From: Rostratula benghalensis
Lineage: Eukaryota; Chordata; Aves; Charadriiformes; Rostratulidae
DNA length: 64,000 nt
Direction: 5' to 3'
Assembly (NCBI GenBank): GCA_013399305.1
Contig: VXAI01000191.1
Location: 1,582,595-1,646,594 of the forward strand
Each line of letters opens with the position of its first letter. Positions within the stretch are counted from its first letter, which is position 1. This document shows positions 24,391 through 38,445 of this stretch, piece after piece. The notes under the pieces were generated by a model, which saw only the letters and a list, made by a program, of their open reading frames with translations, made no database searches and was not told the origin of the DNA. A program made the translations under genes and the position numbers.

Positions 24391-26048
24391 GAAAGCATCA
24401 AATGCCAGGCATTTCACAGAAAGGGATTTACCCTGCTCCCAAACTGTGAACTTTAAACTCTAGAACTTTAGGTATTTATTTTTTTAAAAAAATCAATTAT
24501 TTGAAGACCAGCTTAAGTCCCAAGACAGGCAGATAGATAAGTTTGGCATTTTATTCCAGGTGGTGTAACCCCAAGTACAAATAAGTATCAATTTCTTTGG
24601 CTTTTAGAAAATGAGGTCTCAGTCTTGCATTTTTAGGTTGTCAATCTTTGGGAAAAAAAAAAGTGGTGAATAAATAACTCATGGTGCCGAAATGCCAGCT
24701 GAATGCTCATTGAGTGCACAGGAATTCCTTATGAACCAGAAAGATGGTGGTGTCTGGCAACATGGCTTCATAAGCCTCCTGGGTGGAAAGCAAACCACAA
24801 TTTTTACTTATTTCTCTAAATATTTCAGGAGGGGATGGGGCAACATTCTTGCTGTTCTGTGGTGATGGAGTGTTGAATGAAATGAAGGGCACATTGAAGT
24901 CTATGTGCTTAAAAATGAACATGACTTTTTTTGTAAACACCCCCTTTCCCTTGGGACAATAATTTTTCATGTTGTTCCAACTTTTTTTTTTTTTTTTAAA
25001 GGCAAAAACATAACGTACCAAAACCTCAGCAATAAATTTCCTTGCTGGATATTTTTAAGATTAAATTAGCTCTAGCTATAGATGTGGAAAGAGAAATGGC
25101 TAGTGGGTAGGATGTGGGGGGTGCTTGAATATATTATATTTTATTTTGTAATTCTATTTTTTGCCTTTGTCATCACACACTTTTACATTAGCCGTTTTTT
25201 GTATTAACTGAAGAATCAAAATAAATAATAGACAATTAATATTTATCTGGAGATATTTTTTTTAGGTAATTGAATCTGAAGGAAAAGACAGGGTACAGGA
25301 TTTCAGTCTTAATGTCAAATACACCATTACAGGGCTTGACAATGAGTTTAAAACTCATCAGAAGCATTCCTAAGCAGGTTACAGATTCATGCAGAGGTGT
25401 GGTACATTTAATATATCTCAAGGGACAAAACTAAGGTTCTAGCAGTGTTCAGTGGATGAAAGGTTAGGAGAAATTCAGGTGTTAATCTGGTTCTGATCTA
25501 GCTGCAGCTTTTGCTGCAGCAAGGTACTCGTGGCTTTTAGACTGTCTCTGTAAATGGGAGGCTAGCGCTTCGGGTGTTTTATGTATCTGGAGGTGTACAA
25601 GCTGATTGGACAGCTGTCAAAAAGCATTATTGTGCAGGCTTTTTGGAAGCCTGGCACCAAAGGTAACCTCTGTTAATCTACCGTGCCCTCGGCACTCGCC
25701 GGGGAGTTGCTGCATCCCAGGGCTGTGCGGTGCATGCAGAGTGATGCCACTGCGCAGCGCAGCACGAGCCTGCAAGTGGCAACGGGGGTCTTTGCCAAGG
25801 GCACTTGCAGCAGAAATGCTGGGGTTTGTCAGCTTGCCTTCACTGTATCGTCACCTGCTGAAAAGCTCTATGTGCCCCATTTTAACGTTTATTTAATCCC
25901 AAGAAGATTTAGGGCGTCTGGAAAGGGTTTAGGAGACACAAGGGCTCCTTGAAAGCAAACACTGAGGTGAGGGGGGAGAGGTGGCTTGAAGACTTTTTGC
26001 CCTGGATTTTCTGCCTTGTTATAGGAGTGATGACAAAGCAAGGATGGG

Positions 26049-26085
26049 AGTAGCATAACCTAGGCAATTCTATGGTTCTATAATG
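26049..26085 (+). mobile_element. Possible CR1 3' tail remnant
   Basis: The string 'aacctaggcaattctatggttctat' resembles the last bases of CR1 (aaccca...attctatgattctat). Nothing upstream is recognisable, so this is either a very short insertion or a chance match. Confidence 0.35.
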
Positions 26086-29000
26086 AAATTTATGTGAAAA
26101 TTCAGTGTTTGAAGAGTCTTGATGGCCATTGCAAATCAATATGAAAATGAATCTTGCTGAAATCTGGGAGTCAAGGTAGGGATTCTGCACACTGGATGTG
26201 CCACACAGCTCTTACAAGCTCTATGCTTGGGGCAATGGGTAGAAGGAAGATGACATCTCTGCATCAGTGGTTTTCTGCTGTATCACTGCACTGCATGGAC
26301 TGCAGTCTTCCATGCCCTATCCACAATTTCCATCTCAATCCAGTGCCAATTTCCCCAAGAATTAAAATGGTGAAATCAGAGGAGAGATTCAATGAGAGCA
26401 GCTGGAAGGAGGAGGAAAAAGGGGCTGACAACAAGAGCCATGTCTGTAGCAAGGACATGCTGCAAAGATGCTTTGTTGGTAAATATTAACCCCCATGTCT
26501 TGAAGCTTTTCCACCTACTGCATTTTGAGAAGGGGACAGTCTACCTTACTTCATGATTTTTCTTTTCCTTTTTATTTTGTAGCATGCAAGAGGGTTTTGC
26601 AACATGTACTCCCCTGTTAGGCATACAGTGTGTGTCAGGCTGTATAATCCATGCAATGTTCCCAGCTAGTCAGCAAAATAAAAGAAAGGGTGAAGGGAAT
26701 GAAGTCAGGATCAAATGCTTTGGACTGCTAAAATACTGTTCTCCCACATGTAATTTCAGTATCCCGTTCCTTTAAAATGCAGGTGACTTCCCATCACAAA
26801 TTTAGTTCAGCCTACAAAAAAACCCACTTGCAATAAAACTTACATGGGCTGATTGATTATTTATTTTTTGGGTGGAGGAGAAAGAGAGAAGAAAAATGCA
26901 TGGCTTTTTTGTGTGATGAAAGAAGGTAGGCAAAAATATTTGAATAATAACTCTCATGGCTAAATAATTCCACAATTGTCAGTGATCTTTGTTGGATGAA
27001 ATAATAAAAAAGAAATTATATATACACTTGAGCATTAAAAAAAATAAGGACAAAAAAAAAAGAAAAATTGCAGCCTCTTTCCTGTCTCTGATTCTTTTCA
27101 TGGAGATTGAGATACCTTGCTTTCTCTTGGCAAGTCAGATGATAAACCACTTGTTAATTAAGTGGTCAAAAAAAGTAGCTGAAAAAGGAGTTTGGAATCC
27201 GAGACAGCTGAGTGTGGAGGAAGCCGTCTCTGTGATCGATCCCGTCAGTTTTCGACACCTTAATTAAAAGTTATCTTTGGCAGTGTAGAAGGCAGCTCGA
27301 GTGCTGAGAAAGTGGACAGCTAAGCATATTTTTTGTGGTCATTTGGAAACAACGGTACTGAAGGGATGGGGATCCAAACCTGCTTCCACCAGGAAGAGAA
27401 AACTGTAGGTACTGCAGTGCAGACAGGGGTGGAGCATCAGGGACGGATCTGGGCTGGCTCAGGCCATCGCTCTCGTGGTGAAAAGCAGCAGCTTTGGGCT
27501 ACGAAGGATTGGGATTTTCCCTTGCGGATTTAATTGAGGTTTCATGTGATCCTGTGCCAGCCATTCTGTCATCCAGCACTTCTGGTTTCCATCACATCTT
27601 TTTGCCTCTCTGAAATTTAAGCTATGAAGGATGGCAGTTGTCTCTCAGTCTATACCCTTCATCCCTAGGGGGAGTGTTGTGGTTCATAATGGGGTGTTGA
27701 TCTTGAAGAAGATCTTGTGTTTCTGGGAAAGTGTTAACTTACCTGTGGAGAAGTGGAAAAAGTTGAGGTCTTCTTGGGAGAGCTGATTTTAGTTTTGGCC
27801 AAGTTGTTTAAAATGGACTGTCTTTAATGAAATGTCCAAGGGGAAAAAAAAAAAAAAAAGGCATATTAGTATGGGAGGAGGGTAAATAATTGTCCCCTGT
27901 GCTGTCCTGTCATAGTTATATAAAAATATTGAAATTTATTACAGCAAACAATAGATTTTTCTATTTGGTTACTGAACCAAATTGTTAAAAAAACCTCCAT
28001 AATTTGAGACCCCTTGAGCCTTTTTTCCATTTACTCAATGTTTCATTTGATTTTGAGGGGTTAATTCTTTTGCATCTAATTAAATTTAGGCTGGTTTGAC
28101 ATTAAAAAAAAAAAAAGTTTCACAATGAAAAAGTGGTTTTTTTTTTTAGAATATGTTGAAATACAACATTTCAGCATCTTTGGAAACAAGATGCTCTCAG
28201 AAAATTTCACAATGAAATATGCACTGTTCCAAAATCCCTCCTGCCTTTTTTGTTTTGTTTTTGTTCGGTTTGTTTGTTTTGTGGAAGATTCCCACCAACT
28301 GTGGGCTGGATTCAGAAATAAAGTCAATCTCCCTGTCACAGCCTTTTTCAATGAATTTTCTATTCACAAAAACATTGTTTTCATCCAGTTTTAGCTGTAT
28401 TCTTTGGAAAATGCCTATTTTCCTTGGAGAATTCAGATGGAGAAAAAAACCCAAACCAAACCCCAAAACTATGTCGCGTCTATGATTGCTGTTGCTGATC
28501 CATTGCCTTCCCTTGATGTGCGTGACACTCAGGTGGTGATTGGTAAGGAGAAATGAATAGTCTAGTTTGCTCAAGACTGAAAATAAAAAGCAGTTACAAT
28601 AAAATCACATCCTGAGGAAGGAAATGAGCCCATTTTAACAAGGTTATGAGCGAGACCTTCGTTATGAAGCACAAAAAAAAAAAAAAGAAAACACACGAAA
28701 AGCTTGTTGGACCTCATCTGTTCATGTGATTCCTTTGATGGGAATCTCACTGTGAAGGCTGATCCCAGAGAAGATTGTTATTTCATTTAAGTAGTAGTTA
28801 CAAATGGATAATTATGTTCTTCTGCAATAATTGGTGAATATGTTTTAAATAGCGCTCTTTCCAGTAAATAAACTAGCATCAACCAATAACTGCTTAGTGG
28901 CTGGTAAGTAGAAGTATTGTACTAAAATGGATTAGTAGGCTCAAGAGAGAGATTGTTATAATATTATTATATAATATTTATGCTGTTTAGTCTACAGAAG

Positions 29001-29958
29001 AGAAGGCTCGGTCTGCTAGAGCAATCTTAATGTATGTGAAAGGCTTTTGTGAGAAGACAAAGCAGAAGGGTTTTTATTTTTTTCTGTACTGTTTAGGGAG
29101 CAAAAGAGCTCAGCTCAAGCCAGGGAAAGTGAAAATGAAGGGTTGAAGGTAAAAGTGGCTCAAGAATTCCTCCCACTCCCCTGCAGCCCCTTGCCCAGTC
29201 CCAGCTCCAGCTGCTCGTTATCTCAGTCGTGTAGATATAAATCTGTGTAAAGATAAAGAAGTTTGCTCCAATGACCCAGGTTTAAAAAAACCCAATAATT
29301 TACTGCTGAGTGAGTGCAAGGGAACTGTGATCCTGAGAAGCTGAAAAGGCCCTGGATAACTGTCCTCTTGATGGAGGAGATGCAACTTTTTTTTCCTGGG
29401 ACTCCATAGTTGTGGCAACAGTCCAAAATTTTGCATAACTTTTCAGTTTGTTGGGAATGGGAAAACTTACTGCATGGAGGGTCTGACTCAGTGGCTTCTA
29501 TAAGGACTTTGCTGGGCTACCTACTTGTGTCACAGAGGTGTCCGTGGCCTGAGAACTTGGGGTGTGGTGAGGAGAAAACAACTAGATGATGGGACCCAGA
29601 TTTGAACATTTCAATTGCTGTTGTGACTCTGTCTTGGACTTAAGAAGTTGATATTTTTTGTGGTGTTGGCCAATATTTTCCCATGCTCTCACTGGTGGAA
29701 AAGGAGGAACTGGGAGTACATGTCAATAGAGAGTGAAATAACGTCTTACTCAGTAAATGGGTCCTTGGGAGTGTGACAGAGACAGTGACAGTCTGCTAGG
29801 AGTAAATTCAAAGGCTACTATCAGGCTTTGGCATATTTTTCTAATTTTTCTTGATGCAGATCATTTTGGCGTGTCAACAGCCTTGTAAGAAAGTGCTAAT
29901 AATTCAATTTCATGTCTGATTTTAAAAGTCAAAGTGCAAACCAGAAATATTTAATCAT

Positions 29959-29983
29959 NNNNNNNNNNNNNNNNNNNNNNNNN
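29959..29983. other. Assembly gap (25 N)
   Basis: Twenty-five consecutive N. The true missing length is unknown. The flanks are unique AT-rich DNA, and no gene is interrupted that I can see. Confidence 1.
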
Positions 29984-32900
29984 TATAGTTCAGGTGAGCT
30001 GAACTACTGAAATGAAATCCTGATCCTTATCTACACAAAACATTTATATGTCAGAAGCAACATTTTATGGCTCTGAATTAATCTTTTTTTTCCCCTGGAA
30101 ACTTTCTTCCAGAGGAAATTTCAAAATACCACCCTTCCATTGTGATTGGAAATGGGTTTTGATTTTGTTTCAATTTCCATGGCAACAGGAAATTTTGGTT
30201 TCTGAGAGGCTTTGCATGCACAAGTCTGATTTCCCTGGGCTCTTTTGAATACATCAGTTTGCGTTTTTATCCCTGCTAGTATTTTGAACCTTTGTCCTTA
30301 ACCCCTTGACTCCATTTAATTCACTGAAATCTGATCTGTTTTTCCTTAGACAGAACAGGTTTTTTTCATATTTTCTTAATTGTTCAGATGCAATTTGACT
30401 CAGTATGCTGACATCAGAAATATAGCCACATTTTATACTTAGAATCGAAGTTCAGTTCTTTCCTTAGAGGAGCCTCATTACTTTTTAAATTACTTCTAAG
30501 CAATAACTTATTCTTGAATTTGGCATCATGGTTGTGGAATATAACCTCTATCATTCTAAAGTCAGAACGTAACTTTCTTTGTTATGTGTTGCTTACATTC
30601 GTTTGACACGCTGATCAACCAGTCCATGGATGTGCTTGAAGAGTGCCTTATAAATAGCATAACAGCTACATAATCATTAACTTTGTACAAAATGTCCTGT
30701 AATTTTGAACAAAATATTTCAATTAATTTCTGAATAGATGCCAAGACTTCTGTGGTTTGTAAAGCTTCATCGTTCACTGTGTGAATGATGAAATCTCGTT
30801 GTATTTAACACTGACCTCGCCTATGCCACCAAATTGTTTTTCAAAAGTGCTAGAAAACTTCAAGATTTAGAGTTTAAATTCAAGCAGCATCTTAAGTCTG
30901 AATGTGAAAGAAGAATGGAAGAAAGTAAGTGACCTGGTAGTCTTATTCTTCTGTGCTTTGCTTACCTGGTTAGCTCCTTGCACAAATATTGAAATAAATT
31001 GCAACTCTGTGTCACACCAGCAAGTGTTTAATCTGTGAATCATACTGTAAATAGTGTTGTGCCACTCTGAGCCTGGATGGTTTTCTTGCTTAGTTCCTTT
31101 CCAGTGGAGCTGGAATATGTGCATGGCTCCTTAACTGGAGGGGAAAATATTTCTAGTAAGTCCCAGAACCTCCCCCTGCTCTTTGGCCCTTCTCTGTAAA
31201 GTAAGGCAGCACTCAGAGCAACCAGCTGTGCAGATCTACAGTCCTTCCTGTCTTTGATTAAAAGAGAAAAGAACCAGCAACCCTGACATGTGAGCTATCG
31301 GCAGCAGGATGAAGCCCAGAGTGAATTAATGGGGCAGTTCAAACCTTTGAACTCTGCTTTACCACCAAAACAGTTGGAAAACTTTACAAAAGAAATTAAA
31401 AAGCTGATGTTCTGTGGATGACAGCTTCTGGGGTTAGCAGCTTTGGAGGACAGCTGGTGCCCTTGATAGGTGTTTCCAGCTGCTTCCTAACTCCAGAGAA
31501 TGTTGTGCTGATAGAAGATAACTTTCATTTCATTAAAGCATTAATGAAATTAACTTCAAGCAAGTCTATTCAGGCAGTTATCTGCAGTGTTTATTTATAG
31601 GTTTATTCTATATTTATCCATGACTTTGATGAAGTTACTTCCATTATTAATAGATAGTTATATTATAGACTTTGTTGATGCAGATACAATTGACTTTTCC
31701 ATTGATGCTGAGATCTGAACCTTATTATGACTCTGCACCCCTGTTTGAAAGTCATGATAAACTGGTCTGCATTTTTATTTTTGCCATCAATGAAAAATAA
31801 CCAGCTTGTATTCATTACCAGCGTAGATATTTATAACTATATCTGATATTTTTTTTCTTAGTTCTTAGATCTCTTATTGCTTTCTGTGCATGGATTATCT
31901 GAGAAAACTGCATAGGCTCTGAGTTGTGGGAAGATTAAATCTTTGTATCTCAATGTGTGCCAAGAAAACCTATCATGTTGCTCAGCTGATTTGAAAGCTG
32001 TTTTGCTTTTAGATAAATATTTTTGAGACCGTATCTATTTATGACTTAAGCCCCTTGTGAGTGGTTACTGCAGGTCATCTCCTGTTGGTTCAGAAGTATC
32101 AGTTAATCATACAGGAAAGGGAACATGGGTGAAACTTGATGATTTCTTCCTGTGGGAAAGTGAGTAATCATTTTTGTTCTAGATTAGTTCACTAGAAACT
32201 TTATTCCAGTCCATGCCTTTCTAAATGATTGAAATAACATTTCTGAATTCTGAGTGTGTAAAGAAACATTTCTTTTTTTCAGCTCCTTTCCCTACTGAGT
32301 CAAAAACCTTATTCCTTAATTAATATAGGAAAACCACTTTCAGTATTAAATCAAAAACATATCGCTTGTTTTGCTTAAATATGTATTGATTTTTGATGCT
32401 TCATTTGCCTATCTTGACATATTCAGGTAATTCTTAATTCTTAAACCTCAGAATTTTCATTGTGCCTAAATGAATGTGCATCCTGAATAAATACCGTGGG
32501 CTTCAGAATAATTTGGATTAATATGTATCAGAACGTCTTTATTTCCTCTAAGACCTTCCATAAAAATATTGTTAGTAGCAGACTAGAAAAGCTGCATCTC
32601 TGGTCACCGAGGACAGATGGATGAGCTGCTGTCAGCAATACAAGTCTCAGACTCAGATGGAATCAAGCTGGACAAGAACCAGAATCAGCAGCTCACTCTG
32701 AGTCCTCTGACAAGGCACACGTGTAGGAGAGAGGTGGAGGGCTCTTTTCCCAGCCTGGGGAAGAGATATGTATTTGTTCCTTGGAGGTTTCTGGCAAATG
32801 AAGGAATTTGTGTGATTCACACATGGAGAGGGTCACGCTAGAAAGCTGGGAGGTAAGTTTGGGAAGCCCAGGGAAAGCCTCTCTGAAGCTGAGGAGCAAG

Positions 32901-35900
32901 GGCAGGGGTCCTGGGGCCAGGAGGTTGAAGGAGCAGTTCAAGTACTTCTTCCTTTGGAAACAAGCTCTTTGGACTGGCAGGTGTAGGCTGGACCCAAGGG
33001 GTGACATAATGAGTTAATTGTCTCCATGGACAAGAAAACTCATCTGCGAGAATTTTACAATCTGCAATTTTTCTGGACCTTCACGTGTTTACTGCCATCT
33101 ACACTAGAAGAACTGCTTACTTTTCAGTGTTGGTGCGAAGATCATGAGGGATTTACAGAAGAAAGCAAGAAAGACAAAGGAGTCTGAGTAGTCACAGCTA
33201 TGCTCAGTGGGTTTTCATAGTTCCTGTACCACAGGCTTCTCCAGTCCTGTTTCTGATCCTCATGGATGGGGGATGTTTGTAAAGTTGGTTTTGGAAAGGT
33301 CTTGTGTTCTAGGTCATGATGGTTTCTGCATCTTCTCTCAACACACGGAGAATACTAAAGCTGTCCCATGGGGCACGCTGGCCTTTCCAGGGGAAAAGAA
33401 AGATGTTTTACATGAATCATGTCTGGAAAGCAAAAGCAGATCTACAGTATTTTTATATCCCTCTTTTAATGAAATTTATCTCCAAATCGTTTTTTCTAGT
33501 GTTTTGCTTTTGTTTTTGCCCTGAGACAGTGTGGGATATCAGCAGCACTCTGTTTAGCGTTAGAAAAATACTATTTTTGTTTACATTGTTACTTTGTGAC
33601 TGCTGGCTTTGACAAAACCACGGATTGATTTTATCTGGTCAGCGAATTATTTCCATTCATCTGCAGCCCCGGAAACCTGCCTGGATCTTGGAAATGCGTC
33701 TGGTCTCAGTTTCAAATTGAATTGTCTCATTTTTATTTGACGTGAGTGAGTGTGGACACTTAGATCATAATTCCATTTCTGTGCAGCGCAATCCAAGGAG
33801 AAATCATTCACCTCTTGCTTCCCAGTCCTCTCCCATCCCCAAAGCAAACTTTGGTACCTCTCTATTGTAACTGTCTCTCTGCTGGAAGTTTTCTGAAGGG
33901 TATTTACAGCATGGGAGAACTGGACAGGGGAAATATATGTCTTCTTCTGAGAGCTCCTATTTGTATGCATAAGCTTTTCTTGGGAGCACTGAAGATGTAT
34001 TTCATTACTGATGTTGTCAACTGAACCTCTCTTTAGGTCCAGGGACTGCTATTCTTTGCAATGTCCTTTTAACAGGGTAGATAATAGTAGGAGTATAAGA
34101 AAGTATTTGACAAGAGTTTGCCATTTGGAGCTGGCAACCTTTTCCTTTAGTTAACACACACACACTTGTCAACTTCTCAGACGTTCTCATTTTTAGGAAC
34201 CTAAAAATGGTCAAACTAAGTTGCAGAGTAAACAGAGGTTGGAAAATACCTCTATTTGACATGTCTCTGAACATCACAGCTATTCTTGGTAGCAGAAAGT
34301 CTGAAGGTACATGACTAGGCAGATGAGTAAATTAAGCAACATCTTTGTTGTCTAATTGATTGCAATTAACTTTTGCCCTCAAAACACAGGGCAGAGAGCC
34401 TCAGCTGAGCTTCTCTGGAGGTCAGAGTTAGATGGGACATGGAAAAAGCAGCTGGTAGTAAGCAGGCACTAAGCAAATTAAACCTTGTTCTGTGTTAGTC
34501 TGAGCTGTGACAAGGCAGTGGCAGAGGACCTCTCTGAAATCTTTGCATCCTGTCCTGAGGTTATTGGTATTTATCTGCCATAGTAGCTGTTTCATTGTTT
34601 GGCTGGTTTTGGTTTTTGTTTTGGGTTTGTTTGTTTTTTTTTTTCAAAACAAGGCATTTACTTTAAAATCTATTTTGACAAGTGCAATTCCTGGTAGAGT
34701 GAGAGTCTGAGAGTATTAACTGATAAACTGGCTTGGGAATGGTTTATTAGCATAAGCAGCAAATATTGAGATTCAGCACTGGCTAATGGGTAGTTCATTT
34801 AAATCTCCTCTGTCAGACATACTTCCAGCCTATGACAAAAGAAGATAGAATAGAAGGAATTAAGAAACCTGCTGAGTTTGGCGTTCATAAACAAATGAGA
34901 CAGTAATCTGTTTTTTGTTACTCTTGGGGACAGCTGATAGTAACTGGCATTTCTGTAACTTATCAATATAAGCAGCAAAATATATTGTTACTTAAGGTTT
35001 TTGAAGTGTGATAAAATATATAATTTGTTTGTTAAACAGATTGTTTCACGTAGTAACATTTACCCACGTGATAGGATGGTGTAAACTTTTTCTCTGCAGG
35101 ACCTACAGATTGAGCTTCTGTAATACACCTTATAAATGGCAGTGGAGACTTGGTATACATTGGCCTCAAGGATTCTACAGATTAATGTGGTTTCTGCAAG
35201 GGATTTTGGGCAGTGTTTTTCCATGTTCTCTATGAAAGAGAACAGAATTATTTTGAGAAAAAATATTTCAAAAGACTGGAGTGTTTGCTTTTCATCTGAG
35301 GCATCCAGACTTTTTATTAGCAGTATTAAAATATTTTTAGAGATACATACTCCTTCATGAAGCTGATTTCCAGCTGATCTTTCTAAGCTTGGAGGACATT
35401 ATGAAACGGGTTATTAGCAGCCTGCTCTAGAGTGTCAGTGTACATCATTAAGCAAAAAATAGACAAAAATTAACTCTTTAATTATTTGAAGATGAGCTAA
35501 TATATTTTAAACTCATAATTAATCTCTGACTGGATATGGAACCCAACCACTTTCTTGTGTTGCCCTTTGTAATACTGGATAGGAGCAGGGATTGTAGAAC
35601 CAATAGTTAAAATTTTGAAGAATTTGTTTGAAAATGTTTTACAGCAAAGTCTTGCCTTCTGTGACCATGAAGTAGATTTTCCTAAGCAGTCTGAGGTGTT
35701 AGCGCTCATAACTGTAGTTTGTGATGATGACATTTTCTTGGTGCTGAATGAATCAAGAGATCATAGAATCAAAATGCAAAGCTTTTAGCTGTACTTTCCA
35801 CCAGCTGGAAATCAGCATCTTCGCTACACTAGACAGAAACTGGACTGATTAGTTTGACTGAAAAATGGGATACAATCTCCCAGAAGATGGCAGTGCACAT

Positions 35901-38445
35901 ATGAGTAGTGTTGTCCTTCCAGCTTCACACGCTATATCATTGCTAGCTATTTTTTTTTTTTTTTTCAATATTGAGTGCAATAACAAAACAAGTAATAAAA
36001 TTAACTATAGTTGGGTGTGGTTACTAATGGTTCTTATGATCTTGAAACCTCAAGTGAATACGAGTAATCCACAAAGGCCTCTCCTGTGTGGATGGTGATG
36101 GACTGGATGCTTTTGGGGTAGATTGGCAAGTTACTCAGCATTTTGCTAAGCTCACCAGCGTGATGAAGAGCCCCTTTCCATTAGAGTTCTTCAGATAATC
36201 CCTATGCAAAACCCATTGACTACATCCAGAGTTTTAAAATGTGTCTGAGTTCTTAATGTGTCATTGCTCTCAGAGGAATGGATGGATGTAGGCTAACAGT
36301 TCCTAAGAAATGGAATAAATGATGATTCTAAGAGTCTACAAGATTTGAAAGTCTGGCCATGTTACATCTTTGCTGCGCTGTTTCTCATGAAAAGATTTCT
36401 TCATCCTGATAGGGATCAAATATAGATGTTGAAAAATGGCAAAAAGGACTACTTCTATGCTAGTTCTAGTCTAAGAGCAATCAGTAATTGCTGTAAATCT
36501 AAGGAAATTTCCAGTTCAGTTTCCAAAGCAGGAGTCTAAGTGTGGATTTTCAGACATGTAATCAAACCAGAACTACTTAACCTTTCAAAAATTGATTCAC
36601 TCCTTATAATTTTAATTATTTCAGAATTAGCAGTAGGGAATACTAATATCTCTTTTTAAAAATCCATCTTAATCTATAGCTGTAATTTGCAAATAAAACC
36701 CAGTAGCTGTTCTGCAGTGTTTGTCTTCTGAACTGTTCGATATGCTTATTTGCGTGTACAAACAGGATCTTTTTGTGATGTACCTGAATGAGGAGCTGTT
36801 TGTAAAGAGTGGAGAGGGAGGAGGGGGAGCTTTAGACACAGCAATGCTTACATGTAAATTTTGAAACTAAACTTTGCCATCCATGTTCTGTTTTATCCAG
36901 AATTACCACCAGTGAGCTAAAGAACATTTAAATATTTATTCTCTGTAGCTTAGTCTGAAAAAAAAAAAGTTCCCCTATGGCTCATTTGTAACCATTTATT
37001 TAGTTTTACAAACTGAAAAAATGTACTGGCAGTAAAAAAAAATAAAAATTGCAGCTGTTTCTTTAACATAAAGAAGAGATGAAAAACAATTGTGTGTTCT
37101 TGTTCTGTAGTCAAATATAATTGCATATTCTTGTCCTACTGCTTAGACACTGTGGGTGCTAATTTTACTAAATTAACATAAGCTGCATCATTTCCTTTGC
37201 ACAAAACACAAAACCAAGCAAGAAATTAAAATTTTGTTGCCTTTTATTTTTTGGTTTTTCTTTTAGTTTTCATCTTCCTCTTCTATTAAGTCATGGGAGC
37301 TGCAAGACACATTGGGTTCTTAAATGTTGAGAAGCTTGCCCTCCATTTTGTTTGTCTTCTTCATAGAAAGAACATCTTTAGTCTTTTGAGGGTCCATCTG
37401 TGATTGAACCTGTCTTGACCGTAAACTCAGTCAGGCAAAATCTTTCTTAGCATCTGAAGAGACACAGCTGCACCTTCCCATTCAAATTGCCAACAGAACT
37501 TTATATCCTATCTTTAATGGACAAATCATGTTATATGAAAGGGGCAGCAGTGACAGATTTGGTCCTGTTACCTGTTCACCAGTAGAGCATATTACCAATA
37601 CCCTTTTTGCCACCTAATAATCCACCTTTTGCTACTGACAAACATCCTTCTCCTTGGTCAGGAGAGGGCTTGCATTAAATCACTCCCTCCCTCCTCCCAG
37701 TCACCTTTTTAACATCATTTTTCTGGTGCTTGCACCACTCGCAGTTCTTGGGTGACTGATGGAGTTTTTGGGTTCTGTGCAGCTGCTCGTATCATAACTG
37801 CTGGCATTTGCTGCTTCCTTTGTGCAATCTGGATATGCTGTGACGTGTAGATGATACTGCTTGCTATTTTCTTGCTCCCAGTGTTTAAAATCTCAATAAA
37901 GGTGACAATTACCACTATACAAACTGAAGACTGAGCTGACTATGCCAAAATAAGGCAAGCTACCTCAGCACCAATTCGATGTTGATGTTATTTTCTTTGT
38001 GTATTTTTTCCCCTGTGTTTATTAGTGAATTTTCCATCTTATACTCTCATTGTTTGAGGTAAATCCAACCTTATTATTTGTCTAGAACATTATTCTGGGA
38101 CCTTTATGCAATAAAATGTTGTTTACATGAAAGGCAACAAACACATTACTAAAATGAAGGAAGGATCACAATATGTGGCCTATGGTAGGGTCAGTGTCTT
38201 ACAGAGCATTTTTCTTCAATTTTGTTTTGTGAACTGCATATAAGTTACAAAAAAAGTTGCCGTACCATCTGTAGTGTAAGGGTGTCTTGTATCATAGAGT
38301 ATTTTGATTAAACTTTTCAAATTCAGGTGCCTAAGATACTCATCTCCAGCCGATACTTTCTTCTATTGTAGTTTTGTGTGTTTTGAGGGGACTGAAAGGG
38401 ATTTCATATCCAGCCATATTTTTGCCTGCCTCATATCTGATATAA
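29984..38445. other. Non-coding region
   Basis: No gene is supported over about 8.5 kb. Simple sequence includes (AC)6 at 34154-34165 and T runs near 34635 and 35951. A somewhat GC-richer segment at 32600-33020 carries overlapping frames on both strands (74, 69 and 104 codons) with no recognised motif. Confidence 0.6.

Larger units (their letters stand above)
22404..29958. other. Non-coding region
   Basis: No gene is supported. It contains a 25-base poly-T (24366-24390), a possible CR1 tail (26049-26085), a slightly GC- and CpG-richer patch (25560-25830), a homeobox-motif block (27140-27290) and several A or T runs (27842-27859, 28102-28115, 28672-28686). Small frames show no family resemblance. 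Confidence 0.6.

Noticed and set aside
24366..24420. Poly-T as the tail of a minus-strand processed pseudogene
   Set aside because: No polyadenylation signal or coding-like sequence lies next to it in the expected direction.
35758..35770. 'gatcatagaatca' as a minus-strand CR1 tail
   Set aside because: Only about 12 bases match and no CR1 body follows.
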